Notes: generated from the letters alone by a model not told the origin. Positions 35,645 to 45,270 are shown, numbered from the stretch's first letter. The stretch: 64,000 bases of DNA from Pseudomonadota bacterium (GCA_022563195.1 JADFNV010000002.1:1-64000), one strand, 5' to 3'. Numbers and translations: made by a program.

Positions 35645-35998
35645 ATGCTCCAGTTGCGTCCCAATTGCGAACACCGCGATCACGAATACAGTCTTTACAT
35701 GCTTCGATGCGCCGATGGCAGCTTGTATACAGGCATTGCAGTGGATGTCAAAAAACGCATTGCTGAACACGAAAACGGGTCACGCGGCGCCAAGTATTTG
35801 CGTGGCAGAGGACCGTTGCGGCTTGTATTCGAGCAATGTCTTGGCAATCGGGCCACTGCGTCTCGAGTTGAGTATCGCGTCAAGCAACTCGACAGATCGC
35901 AGAAAGAGGCACTTGTTGACGGTCAGACAACGTTAGGGGACATTCTCTCCGATCCAGGCTGCGACGCCGATCAGGCCTCGGGCGCGGCCTGCAGGTAA
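35645..35998 (+). CDS. GIY-YIG nuclease-family protein (UPF0213/YhbQ-like)
   Basis: 117 aa. The GIY and YIG elements appear as SLYMLRCADGSLYTG, followed by DVKKRIAEHENG (R/H) and the catalytic Glu in SRVEYRVKQL: the single-domain layout of YhbQ-type proteins. DNA nuclease activity is assumed from the family. Its 3' end overlaps the convergent MBL-fold gene by 28 bp. Confidence 0.88.
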   Translation: MLQLRPNCEHRDHEYSLYMLRCADGSLYTGIAVDVKKRIAEHENGSRGAKYLRGRGPLRLVFEQCLGNRATASRVEYRVKQLDRSQKEALVDGQTTLGDILSDPGCDADQASGAACR

Positions 35999-37017
35999 AG
36001 CACGATCGGCTTGCCGAATTCGGGAACGTGCAGGCGCGTATCCGTATCCCAGGTCTCCCTGATCTCCTCGAGCCAGCCGGCCGTGTCAACAAAGTTATCG
36101 AGAACGCGCGGAGACAACATCACCTCACCAAACGGTCGCGTGAAGTCGTCGAAGTGAATCGGAAATACACGCAGGGCGCCGGTGGTTGTAACGAGTGCCT
36201 GCCAGTATTGTTCGGCATAGTTACGCCCCAAGCTGTCGAGACCAGCGACGCCAAGCATGACAACATCGGCCTGCACCTCATCGAGCGCTCCCACAAGGAA
36301 ACCCGCGCTGCCCTGCACGAGGGTCGTGCCCTGGTCATGCGTTACAATAATGGTGTAGCTCTTGCCTTCACGCCAGGCACTGACGGGGGCAGGCGTTTCG
36401 AGAGGCGCATCTATCGCACCGGCAAACGGGACAGATCCGCCCCACCCAAGCGGCGCATGCACGGAGTCGATCAGCGTAACTGTGAATTTTCCAAATGCGT
36501 ATTCACTGCCGCTAACCGCAAGCAATATCTGATCGTCGGGCACTCCTGCGCCACGGGCGATCTGGACCGTCGTCGCGGAACCAAGAATCGACGCGCTGCT
36601 GCGATTGGCGAGCGCTCCGATATCCATAGCATGGTCAAAATGTGAGTGTACGGGGATGATTGCCGCCAGTCGTCGCATTCTGAATTCATCGAGCACGTAA
36701 TTTATTTGCGCAGCGCTGCTCTGTACGGGCACGCTAAACACGATGTCGGCAAGCGATGGTCGTGAGAAGAATCCGTCGATCAATATCTGCGTTTCACCAT
36801 CGTCAAACAGCAGCGTCGTAACGCCAAACCAGGTCACAGTAACGGAATCGTTCGTTGCTTCGTTCATGGTCGGCGGCGCCCACTCGATCTCGGCAAGCGA
36901 CGGACGGTCACTGAGGATCCACGCCACCGCGGCAGCGCCAATGACGACGATGGCGGCGAGCGAGATTACGGTTCGCTTTGCCCAGATCCTCAAATCGTCT
37001 AGGGATACCGTGGGCAT
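35971..37017 (-). CDS. Membrane-anchored MBL-fold metallo-hydrolase
   Basis: 348 aa from ATG 37017. N-terminal helix VISLAAIVVIGAAAVAWIL anchors the protein, then a metallo-beta-lactamase fold with TWFGVTTLLFDDGETQILIDG and the zinc motif VHSHFDHAMD (HxHxDH). It resembles UlaG/RomA-like lactonase or phospholipase members; substrate unknown. The long open frame further upstream lies within the DUF819 gene and is not used. It starts 8 bp after the DUF819 gene on the same strand. Confidence 0.85.
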   Translation of the reverse strand: MPTVSLDDLRIWAKRTVISLAAIVVIGAAAVAWILSDRPSLAEIEWAPPTMNEATNDSVTVTWFGVTTLLFDDGETQILIDGFFSRPSLADIVFSVPVQSSAAQINYVLDEFRMRRLAAIIPVHSHFDHAMDIGALANRSSASILGSATTVQIARGAGVPDDQILLAVSGSEYAFGKFTVTLIDSVHAPLGWGGSVPFAGAIDAPLETPAPVSAWREGKSYTIIVTHDQGTTLVQGSAGFLVGALDEVQADVVMLGVAGLDSLGRNYAEQYWQALVTTTGALRVFPIHFDDFTRPFGEVMLSPRVLDNFVDTAGWLEEIRETWDTDTRLHVPEFGKPIVLYLQAAPEA

Positions 37018-37025
37018 CGTAGTGC

Positions 37026-38228
37026 CTACTGCCCGGCAGCGATTCGAGCCAGATGCCCGGCCAACGGCGCGAGATAGTTGCCCATCGCATAACCGAGCAG
37101 TGCCATCAGAATCGAGGCCGGAACCAGGTTGGGCCGATGATGTGCTGCAACGATGGGCGCTGACGCCGCCCCGCCAATATTTGCGGCTGATGCGATAGCG
37201 ACACTGTGGATATCCACTCGAAAAATCCACGCCCCGGCGAGGCAAAACAGGCCGTGGATGAAAATCCAGATAAACGCCCCGAACACGAACATCGGTGCTT
37301 CCGCGAGACCGGCGATCGATGCACGAGCACCCATGCTCGCGACGAAGATGTAGATCATGGCCGTGCCCAATGCTGTCGTATTGGGCAGAGCTGAAATGGG
37401 CGAGACGGAAAGCGATAGTGCGATTGTCGTGACGAGCAATATTCGTACCGTCGTAACCGAGAAGACGGCTTCGAGCCCGGGGCTCGTACTGGCAATCCAG
37501 TGAGCGATTCCAGGTGCCAGCGCGGTGCTGATCCACGTAGCGCCGATCGCGATCGCAGCAATGAACAGATATTGCGACATCGTGGGCGCATGGGTCGTTT
37601 CGATATGTGCTGCGGCGGCGACATCCATCGCCGCCAGCCGATCCGCAGGTACACGCGCCCAGGCGTTGAATTTGTCCGCAAAATCGCGCGACATCAGGAG
37701 CAGTGGTAGCCAGACGATGTAAACGACGTTATCGGCAATCACGGCGAGGCCGAATTGTTCCTCAGACGTTCCGAGCATTTCGGCTGTGGCAGCCATGTTC
37801 GCGGTGCCGCCGATCCAGCTGCCTGCGAGCGCGCCATATCCTTTCCAGGCGTCCTCCGACAGTGATGAATGCACTATCAGGTAGGCAACGACGGCGCCGA
37901 CCACGACACCGGCCGTTCCCATCAACATGACGAGTACGCCCTTGCCCATGACGCGAATGACGGCGGGCACATCGACCTTGATCAACATCAGAACGATGAA
38001 CACAGGCAGCGCGTAGGCACTCAATCCCGTATACACATCCGAATCGCTTGGAATGACGCCGAAATTGTTGAGGAAAACCGGTGTAGCGTAGATGAACAGG
38101 AGGGGCGGAATGTACTGGAATAATTTCGCGCGCGTCGTCTGCTCAAGCATGAAAAAAAAGGCCGCAACAAAAACTAATACGGCGAGTACACCAAGCGGTG
38201 ACGAGATCAGGACTTCGGAATTCTCCAT
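37026..38228 (-). CDS. DUF819-family membrane protein (YjcL-like)
   Basis: 400 aa from ATG 38228 with about ten to twelve hydrophobic helices. The block GALAGSWIGGTANMAATAEMLG and the C-terminal IGGAASAPIVAAHHRPNLVPA are hallmark glycine-rich repeats of DUF819. The architecture resembles secondary transporters (glutamate/keto-acid type) but transport has not been shown for the family. It precedes the MBL-fold gene with an 8-bp gap. Confidence 0.85.
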   Translation of the reverse strand: MENSEVLISSPLGVLAVLVFVAAFFFMLEQTTRAKLFQYIPPLLFIYATPVFLNNFGVIPSDSDVYTGLSAYALPVFIVLMLIKVDVPAVIRVMGKGVLVMLMGTAGVVVGAVVAYLIVHSSLSEDAWKGYGALAGSWIGGTANMAATAEMLGTSEEQFGLAVIADNVVYIVWLPLLLMSRDFADKFNAWARVPADRLAAMDVAAAAHIETTHAPTMSQYLFIAAIAIGATWISTALAPGIAHWIASTSPGLEAVFSVTTVRILLVTTIALSLSVSPISALPNTTALGTAMIYIFVASMGARASIAGLAEAPMFVFGAFIWIFIHGLFCLAGAWIFRVDIHSVAIASAANIGGAASAPIVAAHHRPNLVPASILMALLGYAMGNYLAPLAGHLARIAAGQ

Positions 38229-38304
38229 GCGATGCTGACTGTCCGGAGGCGAAAGACCCGGCCAAGTATAAAGCAATGGTGAGTGCGCGGCGTGCCGCGT
38301 TAGC

Positions 38305-39063
38305 TCAGGCTATTTGCGCCTGTAGATCTTTGCGCGTCGCCTCATCGGTCAGAGCGGCACCCTTGACGGTCAGCCAGGCGGCGTCCCAATCTTTAACCTT
38401 GCTCGGACCGAACACAAATTTGGCGATATAGCTGTCGAGATTGCCGACGCGAATGACGTTTTTCGGTGGTGCGGTCGGAAAATCCACGGCACCAGTGAAT
38501 ACAACGACGTTGGCGACCGGTACATCGGGTACGACATTCTGCAGGGCGCGAGTTCGGCCTGCGTTCTGGATCAACGGGTTCAGGAACCGGCGACGAATAG
38601 TACCGTCAACATTGGTCCACTGCGGCTCGTCCTCTGCGCCGAATATGATGCCGCTGTAATGTTTGGTTTGAATGCAAAGAATTCCACCGGCTGTCAAAAT
38701 CGCATGGTCGATCTTGGTCAGGCCGCCATAGGCGCCCGGCAGTATGAAGTCATGCAATACATCCGGGCTGCGCAGGTCGAGTGCACGGCGAATGCGCATT
38801 ATCCCAATCTTGCTCGTTACGATGCTGACAATGTGGTTTGCCGTCGATCGAAACACGAGGGTCAATAACAAGGCCCCCGCGATGGCAAACAGGAACATTG
38901 CCGGACCGACGTCCGTAATGCCAGTAATGACCGCAGTCTCGGCCACGAGGGCTGGCAGGGCGATGAGTGGCAGGCTGGATGCAACGAGTCGGATGAACAC
39001 GATCATGCCAACAGGATATTGGATCGGATGGAATATTGATCGTAGCAGGTCACGTTTTTTCAA
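38305..39063 (-). CDS. NERD-domain (nuclease-related) membrane protein
   Basis: 252 aa from TTG 39063. Two N-terminal hydrophobic helices (FIRLVASSLPLIALPALV; AMFLFAIAGALLLTLVF) followed by a NERD domain: IDHAILTAGGILCIQTKHYSG with D and Q-x-K in the active-site positions, then NPLIQNAGRTRALQ. Some NERD proteins have nuclease or topoisomerase-associated roles. It precedes the KefB/MATE/ABC minus-strand genes without obvious functional link. A second minus-strand gene, the ABC ATPase, ends 12 bp before its start. Confidence 0.8.
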   Translation of the reverse strand: MKKRDLLRSIFHPIQYPVGMIVFIRLVASSLPLIALPALVAETAVITGITDVGPAMFLFAIAGALLLTLVFRSTANHIVSIVTSKIGIMRIRRALDLRSPDVLHDFILPGAYGGLTKIDHAILTAGGILCIQTKHYSGIIFGAEDEPQWTNVDGTIRRRFLNPLIQNAGRTRALQNVVPDVPVANVVVFTGAVDFPTAPPKNVIRVGNLDSYIAKFVFGPSKVKDWDAAWLTVKGAALTDEATRKDLQAQIA

Positions 39064-39075
39064 TCCTGTGCTCGC

Positions 39076-39870
39076 CTAACCCGGATAAGCGAGAAAATAT
39101 TCGTCGGATCTCGTAACGTGAACGGCCGTCTCATAGACAGAGCTGAGAATTTCGCTCGTCAGAACCGTCGATTTGGCCCCGTCAGCGACGACGGCCCCGT
39201 CCTTAAGAATGACAACTCGTTCGATCTCGGGCGGGATCTCGTTCAGGTGGTGCGTAACAAGCACAATATTGCAGCCAGTCGCTGCAAGCTGCCGAATCCG
39301 GGCAAGATAGTCGAAACTTGCTGCGAAATCGAGACCGGCGGTGGGCTCATCGAGAATTAAGGTGTCGGGTTCGTGGACCATTGCGCGACCCAGCAAACAG
39401 CGCCGTTGTTGCCCCGTTGACATCGACCGCAGTGGTGTATCACGCAACGATTCGATGCCGAGCAAATGAAGTGTATTGTTCGCTTTTTCACGTTGTTCGT
39501 CGGTGACACGCTCAATCAGCAGCCCGTGTACACCAATGCTGGAGAAAAAGCCTGAAACGATAACCTCGAGTGCAGTTGTTGCCGGCGTGTAACGGCTGTG
39601 CAAATCGTGTGACACGATGCCTATGCGTTTGCGCAGGTCCCAGACGTTCCAGTCGTCGCGTCCCAGGATACGCACCCAGGAATTCTCCCCGACTTCGGGA
39701 TACAACTCACGATTGATTGTCTTGAGCAGTGTTGTCTTACCCGAACCGTTCGGCCCGAGAATGGCGACGCGCTCGTGCTGCGCGATTGCAAGATCAAAAT
39801 TCTCGAAGACGCAGGTCGTCCCGCGCCAAATCGTCGCGTTGTGAATCTCAATCAGCAGCGGATCGGTCAT
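39076..39870 (-). CDS. ABC transporter ATP-binding protein, orphan
   Basis: 264 aa. Walker A GPNGSGKTTLLK, Q-loop near IGIVSHDLHSRYTP, signature STGQQRRCLLGRAM, Walker B TLILDEPTAGLD and the H-switch VLVTHHLNEIPPEIE. The GQQRR-type signature and iron/molybdate-like build recall ModF/YlmA ATPases. ATG 39870 has GGAG upstream. No permease or binding protein is adjacent, so it either serves a transporter elsewhere or has a non-transport role. Confidence 0.9.
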   Translation of the reverse strand: MTDPLLIEIHNATIWRGTTCVFENFDLAIAQHERVAILGPNGSGKTTLLKTINRELYPEVGENSWVRILGRDDWNVWDLRKRIGIVSHDLHSRYTPATTALEVIVSGFFSSIGVHGLLIERVTDEQREKANNTLHLLGIESLRDTPLRSMSTGQQRRCLLGRAMVHEPDTLILDEPTAGLDFAASFDYLARIRQLAATGCNIVLVTHHLNEIPPEIERVVILKDGAVVADGAKSTVLTSEILSSVYETAVHVTRSDEYFLAYPG

Positions 39871-39925
39871 CGATGACACTCCAGTCAATGTTTTGACCGC
39901 ATAGTACTGGACCCGCACAGATGGG

Positions 39926-41341
39926 TCAGGCTTGCTTGTGTTTCCAGTTACCCCGTCTGAATATAATGACGCTCAGAATGGTTAATAGCGATTCTGAAAT
40001 AACGACGGCTATGAATATACCATTCGGTCCGAGCGAAACCTTAGTCGCGAGCCAGTACGCGAGCGGGATTTGCAGGAACCAGAAACAGACGAGGTTTATT
40101 ATCGATGGCGTCACTGTGTCGCCCGCGCCATTGAGGGCCTGCGTAATAATCATCCCAATCGCATACATTGGGAAACCGATACCCAATATTCGCAGGCAGC
40201 TTGTCGCTATGCGCACGACATCTGCGTCGTTCGAGAACAGGCCGGCAATGCCGGGCGCAAACGCTATCAGGAATACGCCAGCACCGGCCATGAATATCGT
40301 GTTGTAGCGAGCGGCGCGCCACACAGATAGCTCGGCGCGTTGCGGTTCGTTGGCACCGAGGTTTTGACCCACCAATGTCGCAGCGGCATTTCCAAGACCC
40401 CACGCGGGTAGCCAGACGAACTCAAGCATCCGCCATGCGATCGTGTACGCTGCGATAGCCGTGCTGCCATATAGAGCGACAATACGCATGATGACTATCC
40501 AGCTGGACATTGAAATCAGAAACTGTCCAATGCCGCCAATCGAAATGACCAATACGCGGGAAATCAGCTCCGGCACGATTCGCAAATGGCGAAATTGAAA
40601 CGCAAGTCGCCCGCGCCCGCCAAACAGGTACCAGAGCTGATACAGGACGCCTGTTCCCCTGCCGATCGTTGTTGCGACCGCCGCGCCGGTCACTCCCATC
40701 TCGGGAAACGGGCCGAGCCCAAATATCAGGCAAGGATCAAGTACGATATTGAGTCCGTTGGCAAGCCACAGCGAACGCAACGCGATGGACGCGTCGCCAG
40801 CACCACGAAAAGCCGCGTTGAGCAGGAACAGGTACATAATACTGGCCGACCCGCCCAGCATTACGGCTGTGTACCCCTTTCCAGTCGACACGACGCTATC
40901 CGTTGCGCCCATCATTCTGAGTATGTCCTCAGAATAGGTCGCACCGGCAATTCCAATGCCGATCGAGAGTACAGCGCCGATCCATAACGCCTGGCCCATT
41001 ACGCTGGCGGCAGCATCGGGCTGCTTCGCGCCGATGCGGCGGGCCACCATCGCGGTCACACCCATACCGAGCCCAATCGCGACCGCATATATCAGTGTAA
41101 CGACCGCTTCGGTAATGCCAACGGCAGCGATCGCATCAGTACCGAGGCGCGAAACGAAGGCAATATCGACAACGGCAAAAATTGACTCCATCGACATCTC
41201 GAGCATCATCGGTATTGCGAGCAAGCCGAGCGCGCGACCGATGGGTCCTTTCGTGAAATCGGTGTCGTTATCGCGAAGCGATTCACGCACGAAGTCGATG
41301 CTGCGCGTCAGGATCGATTGTTTGGTCAGGAATTCAGTCAT
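39926..41341 (-). CDS. MATE-family efflux transporter
   Basis: 471 aa, twelve hydrophobic helices in two MatE bundles (first from PIGRALGLLAIPMMLEMSME, second from SMSSWIVIMRIVALYGS). Expected to export cationic drugs with Na+ or H+. Ends with a basic KHKQA tail. Separated by 55 bp from the downstream ABC gene on the same strand; may be co-transcribed. Confidence 0.92.
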   Translation of the reverse strand: MTEFLTKQSILTRSIDFVRESLRDNDTDFTKGPIGRALGLLAIPMMLEMSMESIFAVVDIAFVSRLGTDAIAAVGITEAVVTLIYAVAIGLGMGVTAMVARRIGAKQPDAAASVMGQALWIGAVLSIGIGIAGATYSEDILRMMGATDSVVSTGKGYTAVMLGGSASIMYLFLLNAAFRGAGDASIALRSLWLANGLNIVLDPCLIFGLGPFPEMGVTGAAVATTIGRGTGVLYQLWYLFGGRGRLAFQFRHLRIVPELISRVLVISIGGIGQFLISMSSWIVIMRIVALYGSTAIAAYTIAWRMLEFVWLPAWGLGNAAATLVGQNLGANEPQRAELSVWRAARYNTIFMAGAGVFLIAFAPGIAGLFSNDADVVRIATSCLRILGIGFPMYAIGMIITQALNGAGDTVTPSIINLVCFWFLQIPLAYWLATKVSLGPNGIFIAVVISESLLTILSVIIFRRGNWKHKQA

Positions 41342-41414
41342 TACGCATCGTGGTCATTGTCCGTGACGGCCGATGGTAAACTCTGACTACTTGTTATTCG
41401 ACAGGAATCGAATA

Positions 41415-41564
41415 ATGCCCGAAGGACTTTGGCCCATTCTTGTCATGATCGCCGCCGTGATTGTCTATGCAATCGCAAAGGTGATTCAGTATATGCGCAA
41501 GAGCGAGAAACAATGGCAGCAGGTGGATAAGAGCAAGCTAAAAGAATGGGTTGATGACGACTGA
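41415..41564 (+). CDS. Small single-helix membrane protein
   Basis: 49 aa from ATG 41415 with AGGA upstream. One transmembrane helix (LWPILVMIAAVIVYAIAKVI) and a charged tail RKSEKQWQQVDKSKLKEWV. It lies in the gap between the divergent MATE gene and the convergent KefB gene. Family unknown. The start at 41373 would add an unlikely hydrophilic extension. Confidence 0.6.
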   Translation: MPEGLWPILVMIAAVIVYAIAKVIQYMRKSEKQWQQVDKSKLKEWVDDD

Positions 41565-41572
41565 AGGCACCG

Positions 41573-43339
41573 TCATGGTCCCCTATCGTTGCGAAGAAGT
41601 GATTCGAGTTCAGCGGCTGTGTCCTTTGCGGACTGAATCAGGTGTTCTTCTGAGTCGTGAATTGCATGTTGCTCCATTAACAGGCGTGCATCGTGCTCGC
41701 GAAATGACGACGCTATTCGTTGCGTCTCTTTTTCGTCAATGCCCATGTTTTTTAGGACTTGCTCGGACATTGCGATGCTTGAAAGCAGCGTCTCTCTGAA
41801 AATGTGTTCAATACCTAAGTCCATCAGTTTGTGTGCGTGTCGCCGATTGCGGGCGCGAGCGATGATCTTGAGGTGAGGAAAATGACGCACGACGGCCTCA
41901 GCGGTGTGCAGTGAAGCTTCGATATCATCGATCGCCAGGACGAATAATTTGGCGTGTTCCGCACCGGCGGCGCGCAGGATATCCAGTCTTGATGCGTCGC
42001 CGTAATGAACCGTGCTGCCATATCGACGCACGACATCAACCTGTGACGAGTCGATTTCGAGTGCTGTGAACGGTTTACCAATAATGTTCAACAGTCGCGC
42101 AATTATCTGGCCGACGCGACCGAAACCAGCGATGATCACGTCGTGATGGTCGTCGTCCATTTCGTCGTATACCGGTTCGATTGAAGCGGCCATTCTTCGT
42201 CCGATGTACTCGTTCAGAGTGTAGATGAACGGCGTCAGAAGCATTGATACGGCGACGGCGAGCACGAGTTCGTCGATGAGGCTGGCGGGCATCAGTCGCT
42301 CGCGGGCCGCGATGCCGAACAGGACGAAAGCGAATTCGCCGCCCTGAGACATGATGACGGCGAGACTCATCGCTGAGCGCGAATCGCAGATCCCGAATGA
42401 TCGCGCGAGAGACAGCAGGACAATCGCCTTCGTGAGCATCAGCAATGTGACGATGAGCAGAATTCTGGCCGGAGACTCGAGTAACAAACCGGTATTTACC
42501 GACATACCGACAGCGATGAAAAACAGTCCGAGTAACAGACCTTTGAAAGGGGCTATGTCTGCTTCGAGCTGATGACGATACTCGGAGTCCGCGAGCAGCA
42601 TGCCGGCGATGAATGCGCCGAGCACCATGGACATGCCCGAGAGCTGCATCAATATCGCAGCGCCGATGACGACCAGCAAAGTCGTGGCCGTGAAAATCTC
42701 AGGTATCTTTGATTTCGCCGCAATGTGCAATACCGGGCGCAACAGAATCCTGCCACCGACAATCATGCCTACGATGGTCAGCATCATGATGCCGGCCTGG
42801 GCGAGGCTGAATCCACCGCCACTTGTGCTTGATGCACCGAGCACTGGCAGGATGGCGATCAACGGTATCGCAGCGAGGTCCTGAAACAGCAGAATCGAAA
42901 ATGCGGCGCGACCATGCGATGTTGTGAGTTGTTTCTTCTCCGCGAGCATCTGCAGGACGAAAGCCGTCGACGATAAGGCCAATATCAAACCAATGGTGAT
43001 CGCGAGCGTCGTGGCCAGACCGAAGGCCAACGCAAGCAGGCTGATCAGTGCAGCACTCAGAAAGACCTGGGCAGAGCCCAGGCCAAAGATCATCTTGCGC
43101 ATAACCCAAATTCGTGACGGCTGCAGCTCGAGGCCGACGATGAACAGCAGGAATACGACGCCCAGTTCCGCAAAGTGCAGGATATGTTCGGGATCGCGTA
43201 TCAACCCGACGCCGAACGGTCCGATAATTATCCCGGCCGCGAGATATCCGAGGACGGAACCGAATCCAAGTCGTCGGCTGATTGGTGCCATTATGATGGC
43301 AGCGAGTAAGTAGACCACCGATTCCTGTAGCAGGCTCAT
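41573..43339 (-). CDS. kefB: CPA2 cation:proton antiporter with RCK domain (KefB-type)
   Basis: Potassium/proton antiporter, 588 aa. About twelve helices from SVVYLLAAIIMAPISRRLG, including the transport-site block GAFIAGMLLADSEYRHQ, then a cytoplasmic RCK/TrkA-N domain with the NAD motif VIIAGFGRVGQIIARLL and VRRYGSTVHYGDASRLDIL. In E. coli KefB/C give glutathione-gated K+ efflux against electrophiles; no KefG/F partner is seen here. ATG 43339 is preceded by GAGGT. The gene symbol is by family resemblance. Confidence 0.88.
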   Translation of the reverse strand: MSLLQESVVYLLAAIIMAPISRRLGFGSVLGYLAAGIIIGPFGVGLIRDPEHILHFAELGVVFLLFIVGLELQPSRIWVMRKMIFGLGSAQVFLSAALISLLALAFGLATTLAITIGLILALSSTAFVLQMLAEKKQLTTSHGRAAFSILLFQDLAAIPLIAILPVLGASSTSGGGFSLAQAGIMMLTIVGMIVGGRILLRPVLHIAAKSKIPEIFTATTLLVVIGAAILMQLSGMSMVLGAFIAGMLLADSEYRHQLEADIAPFKGLLLGLFFIAVGMSVNTGLLLESPARILLIVTLLMLTKAIVLLSLARSFGICDSRSAMSLAVIMSQGGEFAFVLFGIAARERLMPASLIDELVLAVAVSMLLTPFIYTLNEYIGRRMAASIEPVYDEMDDDHHDVIIAGFGRVGQIIARLLNIIGKPFTALEIDSSQVDVVRRYGSTVHYGDASRLDILRAAGAEHAKLFVLAIDDIEASLHTAEAVVRHFPHLKIIARARNRRHAHKLMDLGIEHIFRETLLSSIAMSEQVLKNMGIDEKETQRIASSFREHDARLLMEQHAIHDSEEHLIQSAKDTAAELESLLRNDRGP

Positions 43340-43382
43340 GTGTACCTCGGGCAAATGGGTCTGGACACCAGTTTTGAAGTTT

Positions 43383-43429
43383 AGCCCGAATTATTCAATC
43401 ATCGCGATGGTTCATGAATAATCCGGGCT
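43383..43429. repeat. Long-armed inverted repeat in intergenic DNA
   Basis: AGCCCGAATTATTCA (43383-43397) and TGAATAATCCGGGCT (43415-43429) are inverted copies with one mismatch, around a 17-base spacer that contains ATCGCGAT. The right arm region CATGAATAATCCGGGC recurs at 45177 as CATGAATAATCAGGGC. It lies between the divergent kefB and dienelactone-hydrolase genes. It looks like a dispersed REP-type hairpin. Confidence 0.6.
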
Positions 43430-43580
43430 GATCTGCTGTAGTGCTGACGGCAAACAGGCATTATCGGCAAGCGCCCGACAATGAGGAGTAATCCATCGAC
43501 CCGCCAGCGAATTTTCGATTACACTATCTCGTCATCAAGACGGGCTGTGCCCAATAACCGCACCACTGCAGGGTTGAAAT

Positions 43581-44489
43581 ATGTGCCAAAGCATTGACCT
43601 ACGTCGTCGTCTGGTTTTCGGCCTGGTATGCATATGCGTGTTACTGGGCATCGCCGGCTGCGACTCCGGGACGGACACAGAGTCACAGGCTTCTCGCGAC
43701 CATGTCGATGCTATGGCGCGGGAACACGCAAATGACACAAGTGATGCCAGCGACGGTGCCCGCATCGCGCCTCGATACGCGGTCATATCGGAGCGTTTGC
43801 CCTACGCCGAAGTGAATGATCAACTTGTCTACGGCTACTTCGTGTTTCCTTCAGACATGGTTGAACCATTGCCGGCGGTCATCGTAATTCATGAATGGTG
43901 GGGCCTGAATGACAATGTTCGCGCAATGGCAGATCGACTTGCCAGCGAGGGCTATATCGTTTTGGCCGTAGATCTTTATGCTGGCAAGACAGCTACTAAC
44001 GCTGAAGTAGCCAGGCATATGATGTTGTCGGTCGTGGAAAATACGAAGGCCGCCACGCAGAATATTCGCAAGGCCTATCAATTCGTCAGTGAAACTGCTG
44101 GTGCGCCGCGTATCGGTTCGTTGGGCTGGTGTTTTGGTGGTGGTTGGTCCCTGACTACAGCAATGCTGTTTCCCGACGATCTCGATGCGACCGTTATCTA
44201 CTACGGCCGGGTCACCGATGATGAGGAAAAGTTGCGCCCGATCAATGTCCCGATACTTGGATTGTTCGGCGCCGACGATAAGGGTATCAGTGTTCGGTCA
44301 GTGCAACTGTTTGAAGAAGCGCTTGAGCGGCTTCGTAAGACCTATGAGATTCATATTTATCCGGGAGCGGGCCATGCGTTCGCGAATCCCAGCGGTAAAA
44401 ATTACAACCCCGAAATTGCTGAGGACGCCTGGACGCGCACCCTGGAATTTCTCGGCCATAATCTCGTCGTCGAAACAGAAGATTCCTGA
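43581..44489 (+). CDS. Dienelactone-hydrolase-family lipoprotein
   Basis: 302 aa, alpha/beta hydrolase. Lipoprotein signal with lipobox GIAGC (C27), so the mature enzyme is anchored in the periplasm. Nucleophile Cys184 in SLGWCFGGGWS, acid in FGADDKGIS, histidine in PGAGHAFANPS: the C-D-H triad of dienelactone hydrolases. Most relatives are cytoplasmic; the lipobox is notable. The 3' end overlaps the convergent gene by 88 bp. Confidence 0.88.
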   Translation: MCQSIDLRRRLVFGLVCICVLLGIAGCDSGTDTESQASRDHVDAMAREHANDTSDASDGARIAPRYAVISERLPYAEVNDQLVYGYFVFPSDMVEPLPAVIVIHEWWGLNDNVRAMADRLASEGYIVLAVDLYAGKTATNAEVARHMMLSVVENTKAATQNIRKAYQFVSETAGAPRIGSLGWCFGGGWSLTTAMLFPDDLDATVIYYGRVTDDEEKLRPINVPILGLFGADDKGISVRSVQLFEEALERLRKTYEIHIYPGAGHAFANPSGKNYNPEIAEDAWTRTLEFLGHNLVVETEDS

Positions 44490-45013
44490 CCGGAGATCGC
44501 GTCAGATTCATCGCTCCCAGGAATCTTGCAGACCATCCTGACTTCCAAAGCCAGCGTCTCATAAATCACCGACTGATTGATATCGTCCGTGCATCGCATC
44601 GACACGTGAGCGGTAAACGCGTCGCGTATGAGCAATACATCATTGTTGTCCGAATTTTTACCATCACCAGTGCAGAATCGCTCTATCGCCAGCGGACCGA
44701 TTTGGCGTCGCGGCAGCCGCATGCTTGTCTCAAGCTTCGGTTTTTCGAAAAAATCCGCAGCATGAAAGGACTTGCTCGTATCGGCGATACTGATTGAAAC
44801 GGAAGCGATGTGCATGCCGACCTCGCATCGCGGTTCGATTTGCAGTGGAAAATCGAGGTTCGGTAACCGTAGCAGGCGACGACCAGCGGGCTGCAGTTCA
44901 ATCTCCATAGATGCAGCCTTCGCGCGAACGATCGGGCGACTGTCACTTTCGGCCCAGGTTGGCGATGTGACTGCCAGCACCGCGATTGTCAGGGTAATTA
45001 TTGTGCCTCGCAT
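44402..45013 (-). CDS. Exported protein of unknown function
   Basis: 203 aa with a signal peptide (GTIITLTIAVLAVTSPTWA, cut before ESDSR). Hydrophilic mature part with three to four cysteines in FCTGDG, MRCTDD and MVCKIPG, possibly disulfide-bonded. No known domain recognised. Its 3' 88 bp lie antisense over the end of the dienelactone-hydrolase gene; an ORF of this length with a clean signal peptide is still likely real, but the C-terminal part could be shorter in nature. Confidence 0.6.
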   Translation of the reverse strand: MRGTIITLTIAVLAVTSPTWAESDSRPIVRAKAASMEIELQPAGRRLLRLPNLDFPLQIEPRCEVGMHIASVSISIADTSKSFHAADFFEKPKLETSMRLPRRQIGPLAIERFCTGDGKNSDNNDVLLIRDAFTAHVSMRCTDDINQSVIYETLALEVRMVCKIPGSDESDAISGQESSVSTTRLWPRNSRVRVQASSAISGL

Positions 45014-45194
45014 GAAACAAAGACTACGCTATGGCGGTCCAAAAACAAGTCCTGCAGTAAGCAGGCGGTGGCGGTGCGTTAGCTCACTGCATTGAGTCGG
45101 ACACTTAGGAATATGCCTTGATCACGACAGCTGTGGATTGGACCGATAATGCTCCGCGCAATCATCACTGCGATCCATGAATAATCAGGGCGCT

Positions 45195-45270
45195 AAAAAA
45201 AAGGCGCCGGAGAGCTGAAATCGATGCTCGATACAGCGGGCCGATCCGACACGGAACGGTCTCCGGCGCC
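45195..45270 (-). terminator. Intrinsic terminator with T8 tail
   Basis: Perfect 11-bp arms GGCGCCGGAGA/TCTCCGGCGCC enclosing 46 bases (which include a smaller ATCGA-GCA-TCGAT fold), followed on the minus strand by eight T. It ends the minus-strand transcript that runs from the sigma-54 promoter at 45794. Confidence 0.8.
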
